Positions 22,611-34,140 of a DNA stretch of 64,000 nucleotides are shown here, piece by piece. The number at the start of each line of letters is the position of its first letter. Within the stretch, counting starts at the first letter, position 1. A program made the translations under genes and the position numbers. The notes beneath the pieces were generated by a model. It was not told where the DNA came from. It did no database searches and worked only from the letters and a program-made list of their open reading frames with translations. Source of the DNA: Anastatus disparis (lineage: Eukaryota > Arthropoda > Insecta > Hymenoptera > Eupelmidae); assembly GCA_017163975.1 (NCBI GenBank), contig JAFFSR010000301.1, positions 3,501,001 to 3,565,000 on the forward strand, read 5' to 3'.

Positions 22611-24846
22611 TGTGACGTGGAAAATACCACGTAACAATAAAAAAAATTTTCGAAATCAAATTTTTTCTCCCGCCGGCACAAACCACCAACCACTCATAGA
22701 CCCGAACACAGATAAGATTTTTATTTTAATTAATTCCCTTCATTCTTTTTTTTGGTACGAGATCTTTTGGACGAAGATTTGATTTATAGCAGACGCACGC
22801 GGCGGTAATTACACACACATCGATAGCTACTGTGTGTGAACATCGGTGCTGCTGTAGCAGCCAGTTAAGCGATGACGTATGCACTAATACATAGCCACGA
22901 CCGTGCGTGCGCTAGGAGTCAATGAGTCAAGAAGAAGAGGTAGAAGAGAGAAGAATGAGAAAGATATAGGGAGTAAGAGAGATGGAGAGATCCGTAGACT
23001 GGCAGAGCGAATTGAAAGTGCTGGCGCGTCAATCTCTCACGCATTAAGTGAAGTGAGAGAAAGGAGATAATAAAGGAAGATGGAGAAAGAGAACGTTAGA
23101 GAGGGGATCGTTACAATCCTTTTCTCTTATCTGAGACTTTACACCATGCATATACGTACATGCATATGTATGTGTATTCTAAGTGTGTGTAGACGGTAAA
23201 GACTAATCGACGCATAAGAAGATAGAAAAGAGCAGAGAATAAGTATAAAGCAAAGATAATACTAGATTAACGAAGAGTAGAGCAGTAACAATTGTTATAA
23301 CTAGTATGAAAACAAATTAAATTAACACTTGTTGTAAATATATGGCAAAATTAAACGCACAAGTTTATTTAAAGAAATTAAAGCATAGAGTTTATACGCA
23401 TTTTGAGCATATGTGTGTGTGTAATGAAACGGAAATGACGTGGGATAAATAAAAAACTGTGAAAAGAATTCAAGAGCAGTGATTGGGAGTAAAAGAAATT
23501 AAACGAAGACAGAAGATAAGAAGAAGACAAGAAGACGCGGAGAAGAAGTAAGTAGCCATGAAGAAGAACATTCACTGCTGGTCTTCGCGCTGAGTCACAC
23601 GCGATTCGATGATCGTCCTCGTGTCGCACCGAAGCCTCTTTCTTTTTGTAATTTACCGCAACATTCAAGAGTCATTCTTTTCTTTCGCTGTGCATTTTTT
23701 TCGGTCAGGAGAACTTGTTTGACCTGAGAGGATCTGCAGCTGAGTCACACGGAGAGAAATAGGAAAGTCCTGGCTTTGGAGACGAGGTTGAAGACACAAT
23801 CGACGTCGCCGGTAGCGACCACAAAGACCCGAAAGCAGTTAGAGATCGAGCGGCCATTATCGCCAGCCAGTCATCTTCAAATAGCCATCTTGACCACCAT
23901 CGTTGACTGTATCGACCTAGGCGAGTTTTAAGTATATCATTGGTGAGTGGGCTGCGCCTGATAAGGTTTTTGTTTTTTTTGTAAATCAACGCCTCTCGCT
24001 AGTTGATATTCGAGTCAGTGAAGTGGTTTTTTTTGTGCGCGAGGTTAGATTACGTAAATTGTGTATAAAAATTCAATTGAAAGTATAAAATTCATCTTTC
24101 TTATTGAACATGAGAGAAAATTCCTTTTGTTGAGCGACGAAAACGTAATAAATTAAAATTTTTTTTTTATTTCATTGTCTTTAAATTTGAGGGTTAGATC
24201 GTGAGTGCCGGAGTGTGTGAGCCACGTGGCCACGTATTACCAAAGTAAATCTAGACCGGTTGAATGTGCTTATTCGCCGGTCAAGCGAATATTTATTAAA
24301 AAAGAAATAATATTTATTTTTCCTTTATGAGTACGCGCTTTTGAAGTTGATTAGAATTTCGTTCCTTTGGTGGTAACACGTGGGCGCATATTGAGCGCTA
24401 AGAATGAGAGAGGGAGAAGCGAAATGGGCCCAACGGCTAAGAGAATTCCGCCAATAAAACCTTGTATAGTAAATTTTTTTTTTTGCAATAACGAAATTAA
24501 ATAAAAATTTTTTTGTTTATTAAACGATTAAGAGACAAGTGAATAAAAGACATTAAATAAAATTAAAATTTAGAGACATAGACTAAAGTAAAATTAAATA
24601 AGTTGTAATTAGAATACTAAAATTTTTCTTGTGTAATTTAAAATTTTTCTTTGTGTATGAGATACGAGAGAGTGCGAATAGGTAGAAATCTAAGCAAGGT
24701 TTATTACGACCAAATGTGTGGGTGAGTATGAGAGTGGCATAAGTCACATTTTTAAAAAAATTTAGTTAGTACTATATTTCATTTCTTTAACATTAAAACA
24801 ACTTAATTTTCAAAATAGAGTGGCTTTTTTGTTTATTTTTCTTTAA

Positions 24847-24986
24847 CCTTTTGACTGCGGGAAAATTTTAGTACTAAACGACCTTTTATAAAGTGCAAAA
24901 TGTATACATGAGATCATTGGATTTTTCAGGTAGAGTCCCCACCCTAACTGCTGGTCGATAAATCGACCACCCCCGCAGGCTAAAGG
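24847..24986. mobile_element. 140-bp MITE, TTAA-flanked, CCTTTTGACTGCGGG ends
   Basis: TTAA at 24,843-24,846 and 24,987-24,990. Left end CCTTTTGACTGCGGG, right inverse CCCGCAGGCTAAAGG. It has a subterminal palindrome GGTCGATAAATCGACC. TTAA duplications and CCY-type ends are typical of the piggyBac superfamily. It interrupts the 2.8-kb insertion. Confidence 0.88.
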
Positions 24987-25287
24987 TTAATATTATAAGC
25001 ACTGTAAAAATGGCACTCAATAGAAATGTATATTAATTTAAAACTTTAATATCAAAAATCTCGAAATTAGAAGTATGTGACTTATGCCACTCTCATTCTA
25101 ACCCACACAAATGTAAAATCATTTTTTTCTTTAATATAAATTGAAGTTGAAGTTAAATAAAAGTTTTCTTTTGTGTGCTTCCCCCTCTTATTCCAGGCAA
25201 GGATTTTGCTCAAATAGAGCGCCCTCTCGATCCAAAGCAGCCTGAGAGTTGTGCTTACCACTAGCTAGTTAGTGGTGTGTCCGGCGT

Positions 25288-25290
<3 letters not shown>

Positions 25291-25352
<62 letters not shown>

Positions 25353-25356
25353 TATA
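25291..25356. repeat. (TA)n microsatellite
   Basis: About 65 bp of TA with a single TACATA interruption. Confidence 0.96.
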
Positions 25357-25439
25357 AATTCATTTTGATAGACCGATTTTGCCTGTGAGAACTGGCTCAC
25401 TAATAGAGTTGATATATTTATTGAAAGTATAGAGTATTA

Positions 25440-25610
25440 ACTTTACTATAAATTCTCATATCGCAATGTATGAAAACAAAAATGTTATGTGCGAAATTGC
25501 TCTAAACAAGCTTTTATCAGATGTTCTTGGTACAGAAGATTCATTCGCTTTGAATGTTTTTACGACGATTTCAATCTTGCTAACTGCTAAAATTTTGAGT
25601 GAATTATAAA
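25440..25610 (+). pseudogene. C-terminal Cys-rich end of the split DDE_1 transposase
   Basis: Translates as KCYVRNCSKQAFIRCSWY then RFECFYDDFNLANC, aligning with the C-terminus of the second copy at 40,560-41,349 (KCNCNNTSFIRCSWCQ, YCFPCFYNNNHSHYC). The shared spacing of CxC/CxxC, FIRCSW, CFY and a final NC/HYC suggests a small zinc-binding tail. Several cysteines seen in the other copy are replaced here. It is the displaced 3' part of the gene ending at 22,610. Confidence 0.75.
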
Positions 25611-25702
25611 TTAAACACTTTCTAAATGAAAGAAAGTCTTGATGTTTATCCTATCATTGTAAATATTTTATTTTATTAATAAAAATATGTCAATTACATA
25701 TA

Positions 25703-26343
25703 CAGTCGACGATCTGAGTCCCGCCGCCTTCTCCTCCATCGACTCGCTCATACTTTACCCCCACTTGCTGACTAAAAGAATTTGTTTCCAAACATTCTGA
25801 GTCCCGCCGCTGCTCTATGCGACTTTTTAATTTGTAAAAATGGATTTATTAGTTTAATTTCTTTGTTTAGAATACAATAAACGTTTATTGAAATAAAAGG
25901 TAACAAAAAATATTGTAATATTGCATAATTCTCATTTATATTTACTATAAAAAATATAAAAATTAAATTTTCTTATTTATAGGTAACATAAATTTAAAAA
26001 TTAAAGAATATATTATTTATTGATGAACTAAATACTCATTGTTATTATGAAAATGAAATGAAATAAGATTTATTTTATCTTTTATTTATAAAGCAATCAC
26101 TTAAATTTTCAAATAAATAACATTTTATTGATTGATTAAATATATCTAGTTTAATTTTTATATTTTTTTCAGTAGATATAAATGAGAATTATGCAATATT
26201 GTATTCATTCTTTGTTACTTTTTATTTCAATAAACGTTTGTTGTATTCTAAAAAAAAAAATGAAATTAATAAACCCATTTTTACAAGTTAACGCACGAGC
26301 GAGTCGATGAAGAAGAAGGCGGCGGGACTTAGATCGTCAACTG
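25703..26343. mobile_element. 641-bp foldback element, TA duplication, CAGTCGACGATC ends
   Basis: CAGTCGACGATCTGAGTCCC at the left, inverse (GGGACTTAGATCGTCAACTG) at the right, with TA at 25,701-25,702 and 26,344-26,345. The arms of ~300 bp include AATAAACGTTTATTGAAATA and its inverse. CAGT ends with TA duplications fit the Tc1/mariner/pogo supergroup. In the left arm the TGAGTCCCGCCGC block is repeated at 25,798. Confidence 0.9.
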
Positions 26344-26369
26344 TATATTCCTTTTATTTCCTCATATGA

Positions 26370-26765
26370 AAATGGTTTTCGTAAATATCTGTAAATATCT
26401 GAAAATAATTATTAAAAAGTGTTGGAGTTTAGACATAAATATTAGTTATTTACAGTTATTTATTATTATTTACAATTATTCATAGTTATTTACAATAATT
26501 TTCCATTATTAACAGATTTTTACACTTATTTACCATTATTTAAATTTACTTACAATTATTAACAATGATTCGCACTTCTTCACTGTCTATTACTATTATT
26601 CACTATTAGTTACTATCATTTATTATCATTAACATTTTTCAAAATGTTTAGGTTGGTAAATAATTTTTTGTTATTCATAATTACTCATGATTATTTACAG
26701 TTATTTATTATTATTTACTGTTATTTACATTTATTTACAATTATTCACTATTTTAAAATTTTTTA
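26370..26765. repeat. Degenerate TTATTTACA / TTATTCA repeat
   Basis: Dozens of short units such as AGTTATTTACAATTATT in near-11-bp rhythm between the foldback and the right inverted arm. A sister stretch with ACTGCAAATAACCATAAATA occurs at 43,810-43,880. Confidence 0.75.
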
Positions 26766-27616
26766 CAATTATTTGTTTAGTATTTGACATCGTTTCAGAA
26801 GGTGCAGTATTGTGAGAAGTATATTGCAGTATGTATTTCATATAAGATTTGTGCGCTCGATCTTTTTTCTCTGGACTAATTTTTTGTTTGATGCTTTTTA
26901 TTGTGTGAAGTTAAATATAACTTAAAATTTTACATTTTTTGAGACAGTTATTTTGTAGTGAAAGTGAAGTCTAAAGAATTTAGACAGATACGGTTGAAGT
27001 TTTTTTTAAATAAATTTTGCTCCAACAATTAATTTGAGCATTTAATCAATGAATCTTATGTATAATGTATAACAAAGTGATCAATATTATTGTGTAGAAC
27101 ATGGTGTATGTTTATTTTCAACTATGAGTTTGGTCGAACCTGGTGTGACACAGGAAAATGTGATATTCAGCGAAGACAACTATTTTGCATGAATCTACAA
27201 GCTCGAAAGCATATGATCAGTGTGAATATTCATTAGTATACTTCTATGTTTGAATAAAAAAGAGGCATCATGTATTTAGAGTGTAAGTAAAGTGGTTCAG
27301 AAAGTCTGCGCAGGTGGATTATTTGTTATAATGTAAAATTATTAAAAAAAGCTAATTTTTAACAACTTTAGGTATATCAAAAGAGGTGATAGAGTGCTCA
27401 TTGGCAAAAAACCTTGGAAATTTCTTAGTTTTATAATAAAAGAAGCCTGTTAAGCCTTTCGAACTAAAAATCCAGGACCCGAAGCTGGTAGTGTCCTCTT
27501 GTAAGTGCTTTTATCAGGTTTTAGGGGTTAAAAGCATCCACGAATCTGTTTTCTAAGATTTGACTTATAAGTCACGTCAGGGGTTAATGACTTACTTTGT
27601 TAAGAGCAGGCCGAAC

Positions 27617-28207
27617 TATCTGTCTTTGTCTAATAGTGTTTTTTATCGTTTATATGAACACCATTAGCTGAAACACTGAAAAAATGGCAGCCCCGCTAGA
27701 TACTAATGAAATAGATAAATTTTATAATAAGAACAAAATAATTTAATCACATAATTTCTGAATAATATGAGACCTACCAGAAAAGATTATAGATTTTCAG
27801 TACGTCTCATATTATTTAACCTTTAGCTGGCATGCCTCTCCAGCCGATTATAGCTGGCCTATGGGGTACTATAGTACCTCAGCGCGAAAAATTGTCGTAA
27901 AAACTAAAGTATTGGTTATCTCAACTCAAAAACATTCTGGAGGGATCTTCAGAGGTTACTCCAAAGGGTAGCATAGTTTATAAGAAGAAAAATGAAATGG
28001 TTTCAAAATTTGATAAGAAAGAACGTGGGGTACTATAGTACCCCCCTGCCAGCTAAAGGTTAAGAACTACGTGATAAAATTATTTTGTTCTTATTATAAA
28101 ATTTATCTATTATACTATTATCTAGCGGAGGCTGACATTTTTTTGTCTTATAGCCAATAGTGTTAACATAAATGATGAAAAAAACTATTAGACAAAGACA
28201 GAAGTTT
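27617..28207. mobile_element. Foldback element split by a TTAA MITE
   Basis: Arms begin CTGTCTTTGTCTAATAGTG and end CTATTAGACAAAGACAG. Within each arm AAATTTTATAATAAGAAC... is found inverted on the other side. The centre is occupied by the 240-bp MITE 27,820-28,059. Without it the palindrome is about 345 bp. No clear target duplication could be fixed. Confidence 0.75.
27820..28059. mobile_element. 240-bp MITE, TTAA-flanked, CCTTTAGCTGGCA ends
   Basis: TTAA at 27,816-27,819 and 28,060-28,063. Ends CCTTTAGCTGGCATGCC and inverse CCTGCCAGCTAAAGG. The palindrome GGTACTATAGTACC is present twice, near each end. Same architecture as 24,847-24,986 and 41,410-41,559 but different internal sequence. 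Confidence 0.9.
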
Positions 28208-28498
28208 AGCGCGTAGAAGCAGAAATGTGTTGTCGCGTCAGGCCCATGTTAAAAATGTCTAGATCGAATTCTATGTGGAATTCCAGCTGGAATTCTGGGA
28301 GGAAATTTTCAACAAGGATGAAACATGCTAATCAACAATAAGTATCAGGCAGTTTTTGGTGGCGCTCCACGTGATACGATAATTTATTTCTGTTTTCACG
28401 CTCTAAACTTAGCTGTGAAAATTTCTTTTTTAGAAGGAACAATTATCGTTCGTTAAGACTGAATAATGTATCTTATAGATTATACACCGGTCTTTACT

Positions 28499-29540
28499 CC
28501 TGTTAAAAAAAATCAGATGAGAAATCATCTGATTTCTCAGGTGATTTATTATGCCAAAACATCATGTGATGATTTTTTTGGTTTTTACACGTTTTAAACT
28601 ATACTTACAAGGAGAGCACCCCACCTCCGGGAAACGGATTTGGTTGAAATTGCAGTATATGATTTTTTGATGAAAAAAAAATGAACCCGTGTTTTTTCTT
28701 TTCGTCGAATAGGCCCCCTAGTCAAGGATATAGACAATTTTTTAAAAATATGGTGAATAAGAGCCTTTATGAGAACTTAAATAACCAAAGAACTAAGACT
28801 CTTACAAATGCATAGAAAACAAAATGAAGCACGAATTAAATGCTTCAATTTGAGCTTTGTCGCATTAAAAAATCTTTAGTGGTTCAAAAGTTACAGGCGA
28901 TTAAAATATGTTAATAAAATAACGTGAAAAATTGATCATTTTTTATATGTTAAAAATATTAAGTAAATACGTGGTAATATTTAATTAGGAATAACTTTCG
29001 AACAACAAAAGCTTTTTTAATGCAACAAAGCTTAAATTACAGCATTTAATACGTACTTCATTTTATTTTTCATGCATTTTTTTGTAAGAGTGTCAATTCT
29101 TTGGTTATTAAAGTTCTTATAAAGGCTTTTATTCACCATATTTTCAAAAAATGTCTATATCCTTGTCTAGGGGGCCTATTCAACGAAAAGAAAAAACACC
29201 CGTCTATTTTTTTTCATCGAAAAATCATATCCTGCAGTTTCAGCTGAATCCGTTTCCCGGAGATGGGATGCTCTCCTTGTTAGTCAATTGAGAACTATTT
29301 TTGAAAATTTTTGGGAATTCGGGATTATGAAACTTTTTGTAAAATCATTCAAAATTTTTTTAAAGCCTTAATTATTGAAAAAATTTTATAAATTCAAAAT
29401 TTTGAACAAGTTTTGAAAATAATTCTGAATTGACTAGGTATGGTTGGAAACGTATAAAAACCAACAAAAATATCACATGATGTTTTGGCATGATAAATCA
29501 CCTGAGAAATCAGATGATTTCTCACCTGTTTTTTTGCAGG
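28499..29540. mobile_element. Foldback element with CCTGTTAAAAAAA ends, host of a second foldback
   Basis: Left CCTGTTAAAAAAAATCAGATG; right inverse of CCTGCAAAAAAACAGGTGAG. The arms share TTATGCCAAAACATCATGTG and the short palindrome AGAAATCATCTGATTTCT. A complete 672-bp CAAGGAGAG foldback sits in the middle. The terminal motif resembles that of 17,063-18,556. Confidence 0.82.
28608..29279. mobile_element. 672-bp foldback element (CAAGGAGAG family), TTA duplication
   Basis: CAAGGAGAGCACCCCACCTC at left; inverse of CAAGGAGAGCATCCCATCTC at right, with TTA at 28,605-28,607 and 29,280-29,282. The arms (~330 bp) are inverted copies. Related to the half-size copy at 56,553 and, by its ends, to the 7.9-kb element. 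Confidence 0.9.
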
Positions 29541-31964
29541 CTACGTTATTGGGAACTTACACGCTTGCGATGACCCCTCGTGGCAAGGCAGTGAAATAAT
29601 TTAAAACACAACTTTGCGTTGAGTAGCATAGCAATTGGTGTTTAATTTTTATTTTTTAATTAAAAAATAATTACAATGTAATTAAAAGAGTTCAAAACGC
29701 GTGCAAATAATTCCAACAGAGATTATTGTGTAGTAAAGGGTCATGAAATTTAAGCAGCCAAAAACATTTAAATGTTAGTTTTCATCGCTTCCTGAGAACA
29801 AATCAAAGTTATGTAAACAAGCAAAATATATTTGACAACTCTGCGAAGGTACATTTGTATAAAGCGTAGAAAAATAGACATCTGCAAGCAATAAGCTATG
29901 AAATTAACCTCACCATTGAATGTATATTTCTTATTTATTTCACATTTTATTTTGAACTGGGCCTGATGAACCATTTTTCCTTGTATAAATTTACGTAGTG
30001 CACGATTGGTGTCAGCGTAATTACAAATATTTTTCATGAAGATGATGTTTAGACTAAAAAATTAATGTCATTACATTTAAGCCCAACTTGTACTGTGGAT
30101 TGCTATCGCCATGTTAGTATACTATATGGGTAATTCTTTCATACTTTTAAAAATCATGTTACTGCGTCATTTCTCCTAAATATGAGATAGCACATCTTGT
30201 TAGCAAATGTTCACTGATTTATTGAGTTATTAGAAACTAATTTTGTTATATTTTTAATGATAATTAGACGTGTCATTTTATGGCGGATGGGGAAAAGAGG
30301 TTTTTTTTTTGAAATTTAAATGTTACCAGGCCATGTAAAATGATAAATTACCGCTATAAAAAAAATGACTACTGCTTTTTTTATTTGAAATTCACACCAA
30401 AGCTTTATCTATACACATACTTTTGGAAAATCAAGAGCATGGGTGTGTGCCTGTTAACAAAAGTACTTTCTGAAAGGTTATTAAAATGTTACCAAAAATT
30501 TATATATTTTACTTTTTTCTGGAAAATACGATGCTGTAAAAAAGACTATTCAGCGGTGACATTTTAAACTACATCAAAAGGTAATATTTAGAATCACAAA
30601 GAGAAATTTTTTTATTAGGAACGTGTGCCTAGTGTAGATAAAGTTCTTTGTTCGTTTGAAATTATACTTAAAAAACGTGACTCACTTTTGAAAATAGGTT
30701 TTTATCCACTAATATGAAAACCTAAGCTTTGATTCATCTTTTCTCTGTTGTGAACTTTGTAATTTACTATTTTATAATACTCAATGTAATCTTTAAGTTG
30801 CTTTTGAAGTATTATTTCGAGTATTCTGGAAATCATTGAATTTTTCCCGGCTATTAAATTTTCCAAATTTACATCGATTACCTAGTTTCTATCAATGTTT
30901 TAATTCTAAAGAGTTTAAACTTTAAAAAGCTCAGTTTTAGTATGTATTTAATAGCTTACACCTAGAACGTTGAGTTGAATCATCACTGAAATTTCTAGAT
31001 TTTAAATTTAAAATTTTTAGATTTAATGTTTATTAAATAAACTAAAATATTTGGTTAAAAGGAATATAAGTATTTTTATTCGAAAACATAAACTACACAA
31101 ATCTATGTCAAATTTCATACCCTAAGATTGACAATTTTAGCAAAAATAAATTGATATTCCACTCACTTATGATTTGTAATCAGGAATCCCAAAAGCCATT
31201 GGGTAACTAATATCACTCAATTTTAATGCCCGAATCGCCAAAAATGAATTTTCCAAAAAAATTGCCATTTCTGGCATATTTATTTATTACAAAAAATTTT
31301 GTAATTATTAATGCAAATTGCGTATTTAAATATTTTCTGTAACATATTAAACATGTAAAAATGAAAAAGCTCAATGGAAAATGATCTATTATAGCCCAAA
31401 ATACTTAAAAAACTGATCTGAGATAGGTAAAATATTATACCTGGGTGTGATAATAATGAATATATTTAAATGTCTTATATTAAAAAAAGCTATCTTCAAA
31501 AGTGAGTAATGCGATTTTTTCTTTTATTATCATTTTAATATATCAATATTTAAAAAAAATAAATTTGATACATGTGTCTTCAATTTTTTTTAATTTATTG
31601 AAAGTAAATTTTAACACTATGAAAAATTTACTCGAAAATCTGTCTTTTGATGTTTGTTAAAAAGACTACCCTTAAAAGTGAGTAACACGATTTTTTTCTT
31701 TCATTATAATACGTCAACATTCAGAGAAAATTAGTTTTATACGTGTGCCTGTATTTTTTTTTTTTTAATTTGTTGCAGGTGAAATTTTAACATTATGAAA
31801 GATTTACCCATATACATATAGACCACGCATCCGTGTGAGTTCCCAATAGACTATGGCTGTAGAACTTTCGCTATAACAGCCTGTCCATGATCAAAAAAGA
31901 GAAGATGAGATTCATTACTTGTAAAAAAAGTAAAAACATCAAGAAAATATATAATTTATGAAAA
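29541..31964. other. AT-rich region with weak inverted and tandem repeats
   Basis: No gene recognised; frames of 89 aa (29,768-30,037 minus) and 75 aa (30,340-30,567 plus) match nothing I know. CTATCTTCAAAAGTGAGTAA at about 31,490 is inverted relative to GACTCACTTTTGAAAATAG at about 30,690, and TATTGGGAAC-TACACG near 29,548 is inverted at about 31,838. This suggests an eroded foldback spanning most of the region. Confidence 0.45.
31490..31800. repeat. Two ~176-bp direct repeats
   Basis: AAAAGTGAGTAA with following CGATTTTTTC, ATTTAAAGAAAAT-like and GAAATTTTAACA-TATGAAA blocks occur at about 31,497 and 31,673. The copies are ~80% alike by eye. Confidence 0.7.
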
Positions 31965-32477
31965 CCCTGGTAGAAATCGAAACGATTTTTTTACTATTTC
32001 ATGACCATGGCTTTGAAATGAAGAGCTGAGAATCGGAATTTTTAATGGTCATTATTTTAACGAATATGAAACGTTTTTTTTACCTATATACCTTAACGTG
32101 TTACTCGATTTTCGAGGATTAAAATGTAAATCTGAGAAACAGAAAAAATACTTATAATTAAATCTCTATAATTATTTGTGTTTGAGGCAATTTATTTTTT
32201 CATTTTTTTGTATTTATTTAACATATTCTATAATTTAAACGTGGATGAAAAGAAGTATTGGATTTATAGGTTAAAATATTCCTAGGCACTTAAAATGCCA
32301 ACTTTAAGGACATCATATTTCCATTAGAATTTTTCGCCTATACAAAAAATTTAAGCTTTACAGATTCGACAAAAATTGACTATTTATTGGCCAATATTGA
32401 CATGATAAAACATTACTTTTAATAATGCCCATAATTTGCATTATAAACCATTTTTTATGTTTATATTTCTACCAGGG
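31965..32477. mobile_element. 513-bp MITE with CCCTGGTAGAAAT ends
   Basis: CCCTGGTAGAAATCGAAACG at left, TATATTTCTACCAGGG at right. Shares the motifs CATTTCATGACCAT and ACCATTTTTTATG with the 158-bp copy at 18,013. The target duplication is not obvious. It lies a few bases left of the next foldback. Confidence 0.82.
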
Positions 32478-32840
32478 GTCATATAGTCGAGGCGAAATTG
32501 GCGGGTGAGCAAAAACAATTTTCGAATGGATAATTTTTATGAGATGACCTTTGTAAAGGGTCCTAGGATAAGGATCTGCAGTTTGCCTGGCAAAAAAGTG
32601 GTCTCAATTTGTTTAAATCGATTTTATTTAAACAAATTCCAAAAGTTGTTTATTTTGATTTGAACAAAGCTTTTTTAGATTCTTTGAGCGATTTTAAATA
32701 AAAAAATATTTCTGTGATTTTTTTCTGAAGTTGTCAGTTTTTGAGTTATTAATAAATAAAGATGATAAAAATCACAAAAATGCCCACTTTCAAAGCTCCG
32801 ATACTAAAATTTAAATATTTTTAGGTTGCCAAAGTTTTAA

Positions 32841-33243
32841 GAGCATGACGGAGCTACCCGCCTTCTAGTAATATTTGCAATCCTAACTTACTAATAAACG
32901 GTGCGTTTAATCGAGTTTTTTTGCTACAAAGAAATAATTTGTAACATAAAACTCTAGTGCGGACAACTCAAGAAATCCACCAAAAAACTATACATGAAAA
33001 GTTATAATAAGAACTTTCAATGTATCATATTTTAAGGTTAGGTTTGTCGAGTTTGACATTTATTATCCATTCCAAGTTCATAAAAAAATAACAAGTCCAA
33101 ATGATTTTTTATTTTAATAAAAATTATTGGTTTAGTATAGCTTTAGTGCGAACAAGTCATTATATTTGTCTAATTTATAAATTTGAAAAGATATTGATAG
33201 AATAAATAAAGCAAAACTCGATTGCTGCAGCTCCGACATCCCG
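32841..33243. mobile_element. 403-bp MITE, TTAA-flanked, complete
   Basis: TTAA at 32,837-32,840 and 33,244-33,247. Ends GAGCATGACGGAGCTACC and inverse of CGGGATGTCGGAGCTGCAGC. The other arm of the host foldback lacks it and gives the empty site. Highly similar along its length to 47,921-48,311 in the Helitron. TTAA suggests piggyBac-type mobilisation. Confidence 0.92.
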
Positions 33244-34140
33244 TTAAAGTAAAATTTAGACACTTTTAAATAAAATCCCGAAGAGTAATTTTAAATTACT
33301 TAATTTAAAAGTGTTATTTTTCAATTGTTAATTGAGCACGTATACAGAGTATCTTTGTGTCCAAGTGCACATAGCTGTGTATGTCGTCTGCTAAACATCT
33401 TATAACTCACGTGGAGCGCATCACTGATTTTATAAGCTTTGCTACGTTTCGGAAGATAATTTATAAGGAACTCATTGTTTGAAATATGCTGTAGTTTAAA
33501 AATATGTTAGTTCATTATATTTTTGTAATTTGCTACATATAATGTACATTATTATTTGCATTAAAAAATATATAAAAACATGTAACCTTCCCTCCTATTA
33601 TTTAATTTAATTATCTTATTTTAATCATTATTTTATTAATTGAGAACGCAGCTATCTCTTTACAAATAATAATTCGTTTTAGAGAATCGTTACAAGCTAG
33701 CGCGCCATGCCTAGCTTGTGCAGATTCTTTGTGTTTTTATTGTTTGTGAAAGTCGTTTATAGCTAGGACGGCTTGCCTAGCTATAACTGACTTTTCATAG
33801 ATATTTGTTAATATTTTTTGAGTTAATTATGTGTAAAGCTCGTTACTATTAAGGACCAAATTCCTTAATATTCGGGGCTTTGCACCGGGTTAATAGGATA
33901 AGAATGTGGGATCTCAGACTGGCTCTTTATTGATTAATTCACAATATCAAAGAATACAATAATTTAGCGCTTAACAAGGGATTACTTGCTTGTAGCACGT
34001 GTTGTAGGCCATTCGCCAATTGTGCTACGAGCCAGTGTGTTTCGATGCTGAGAGAGCTGATCCAAGAGTCACGAGAGTCACAAGCTCCTTGCACTGCTTG
34101 CATTAGCCCTCTCAGGTCTCTTTCCCACTCTTCTAACTTA

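Larger units (their letters stand above)
22611..25440. other. ~2.8-kb insertion inside the transposase gene, possible LTR-element relic
   Basis: The transposase frame stops near 22,608 and resumes near 25,440, so what lies between is inserted. Much of 22,780-24,450 is less AT-rich and purine-rich (GAGAGAAGAATGAGAAAG) with GCGATGACGTATGCAC-type stretches, unlike the surroundings. It begins TGTGACGTGGAAAATACCACG. TTTGGTGGTAACACGTGGGC near 24,367 resembles the retrotransposon primer-binding pattern (TGG next to an LTR end), but no gag or pol is present and I cannot define paired LTRs. Minus-strand frames at 23,378-23,668 and 23,705-23,989 are unrecognised. A solo LTR, a deleted LTR element or a captured UTR are all possible. 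Confidence 0.45.
19570..27501. mobile_element. 7.9-kb element with ~770-bp terminal inverted repeats and a DDE_1 transposase relic
   Basis: Left end CAAGGAGACACTACCAGC and right end inverse (GGTAGTGTCCTCTTG), flanked by TAA at 19,567-19,569 and 27,502-27,504. The inverted arms are ~19,570-20,335 and ~26,766-27,501, matching throughout at perhaps 85-90% by eye (for example TGCGCAGACTTTCTGAACCA on one side, its inverse on the other). The interior carries a plus-strand DDE_1-type transposase pseudogene, interrupted by a 195-bp MITE and a ~2.8-kb insertion, plus a TA-flanked foldback and TTATTTACA repeats. The terminal CAAGGAG followed by CGGG within 25 bases resembles the foldbacks at 28,608-29,279 and 56,553, so this may be their autonomous ancestor (inference). 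Confidence 0.85.

Noticed and set aside
20853..22782. 76- and 116-codon plus-strand ORFs as separate genes
   Set aside because: The second (22,432-22,782) overlaps the transposase relic, part of which it encodes (KIHSLIHNQLSTSIFQEML), and runs on into inserted DNA; the first has no support.
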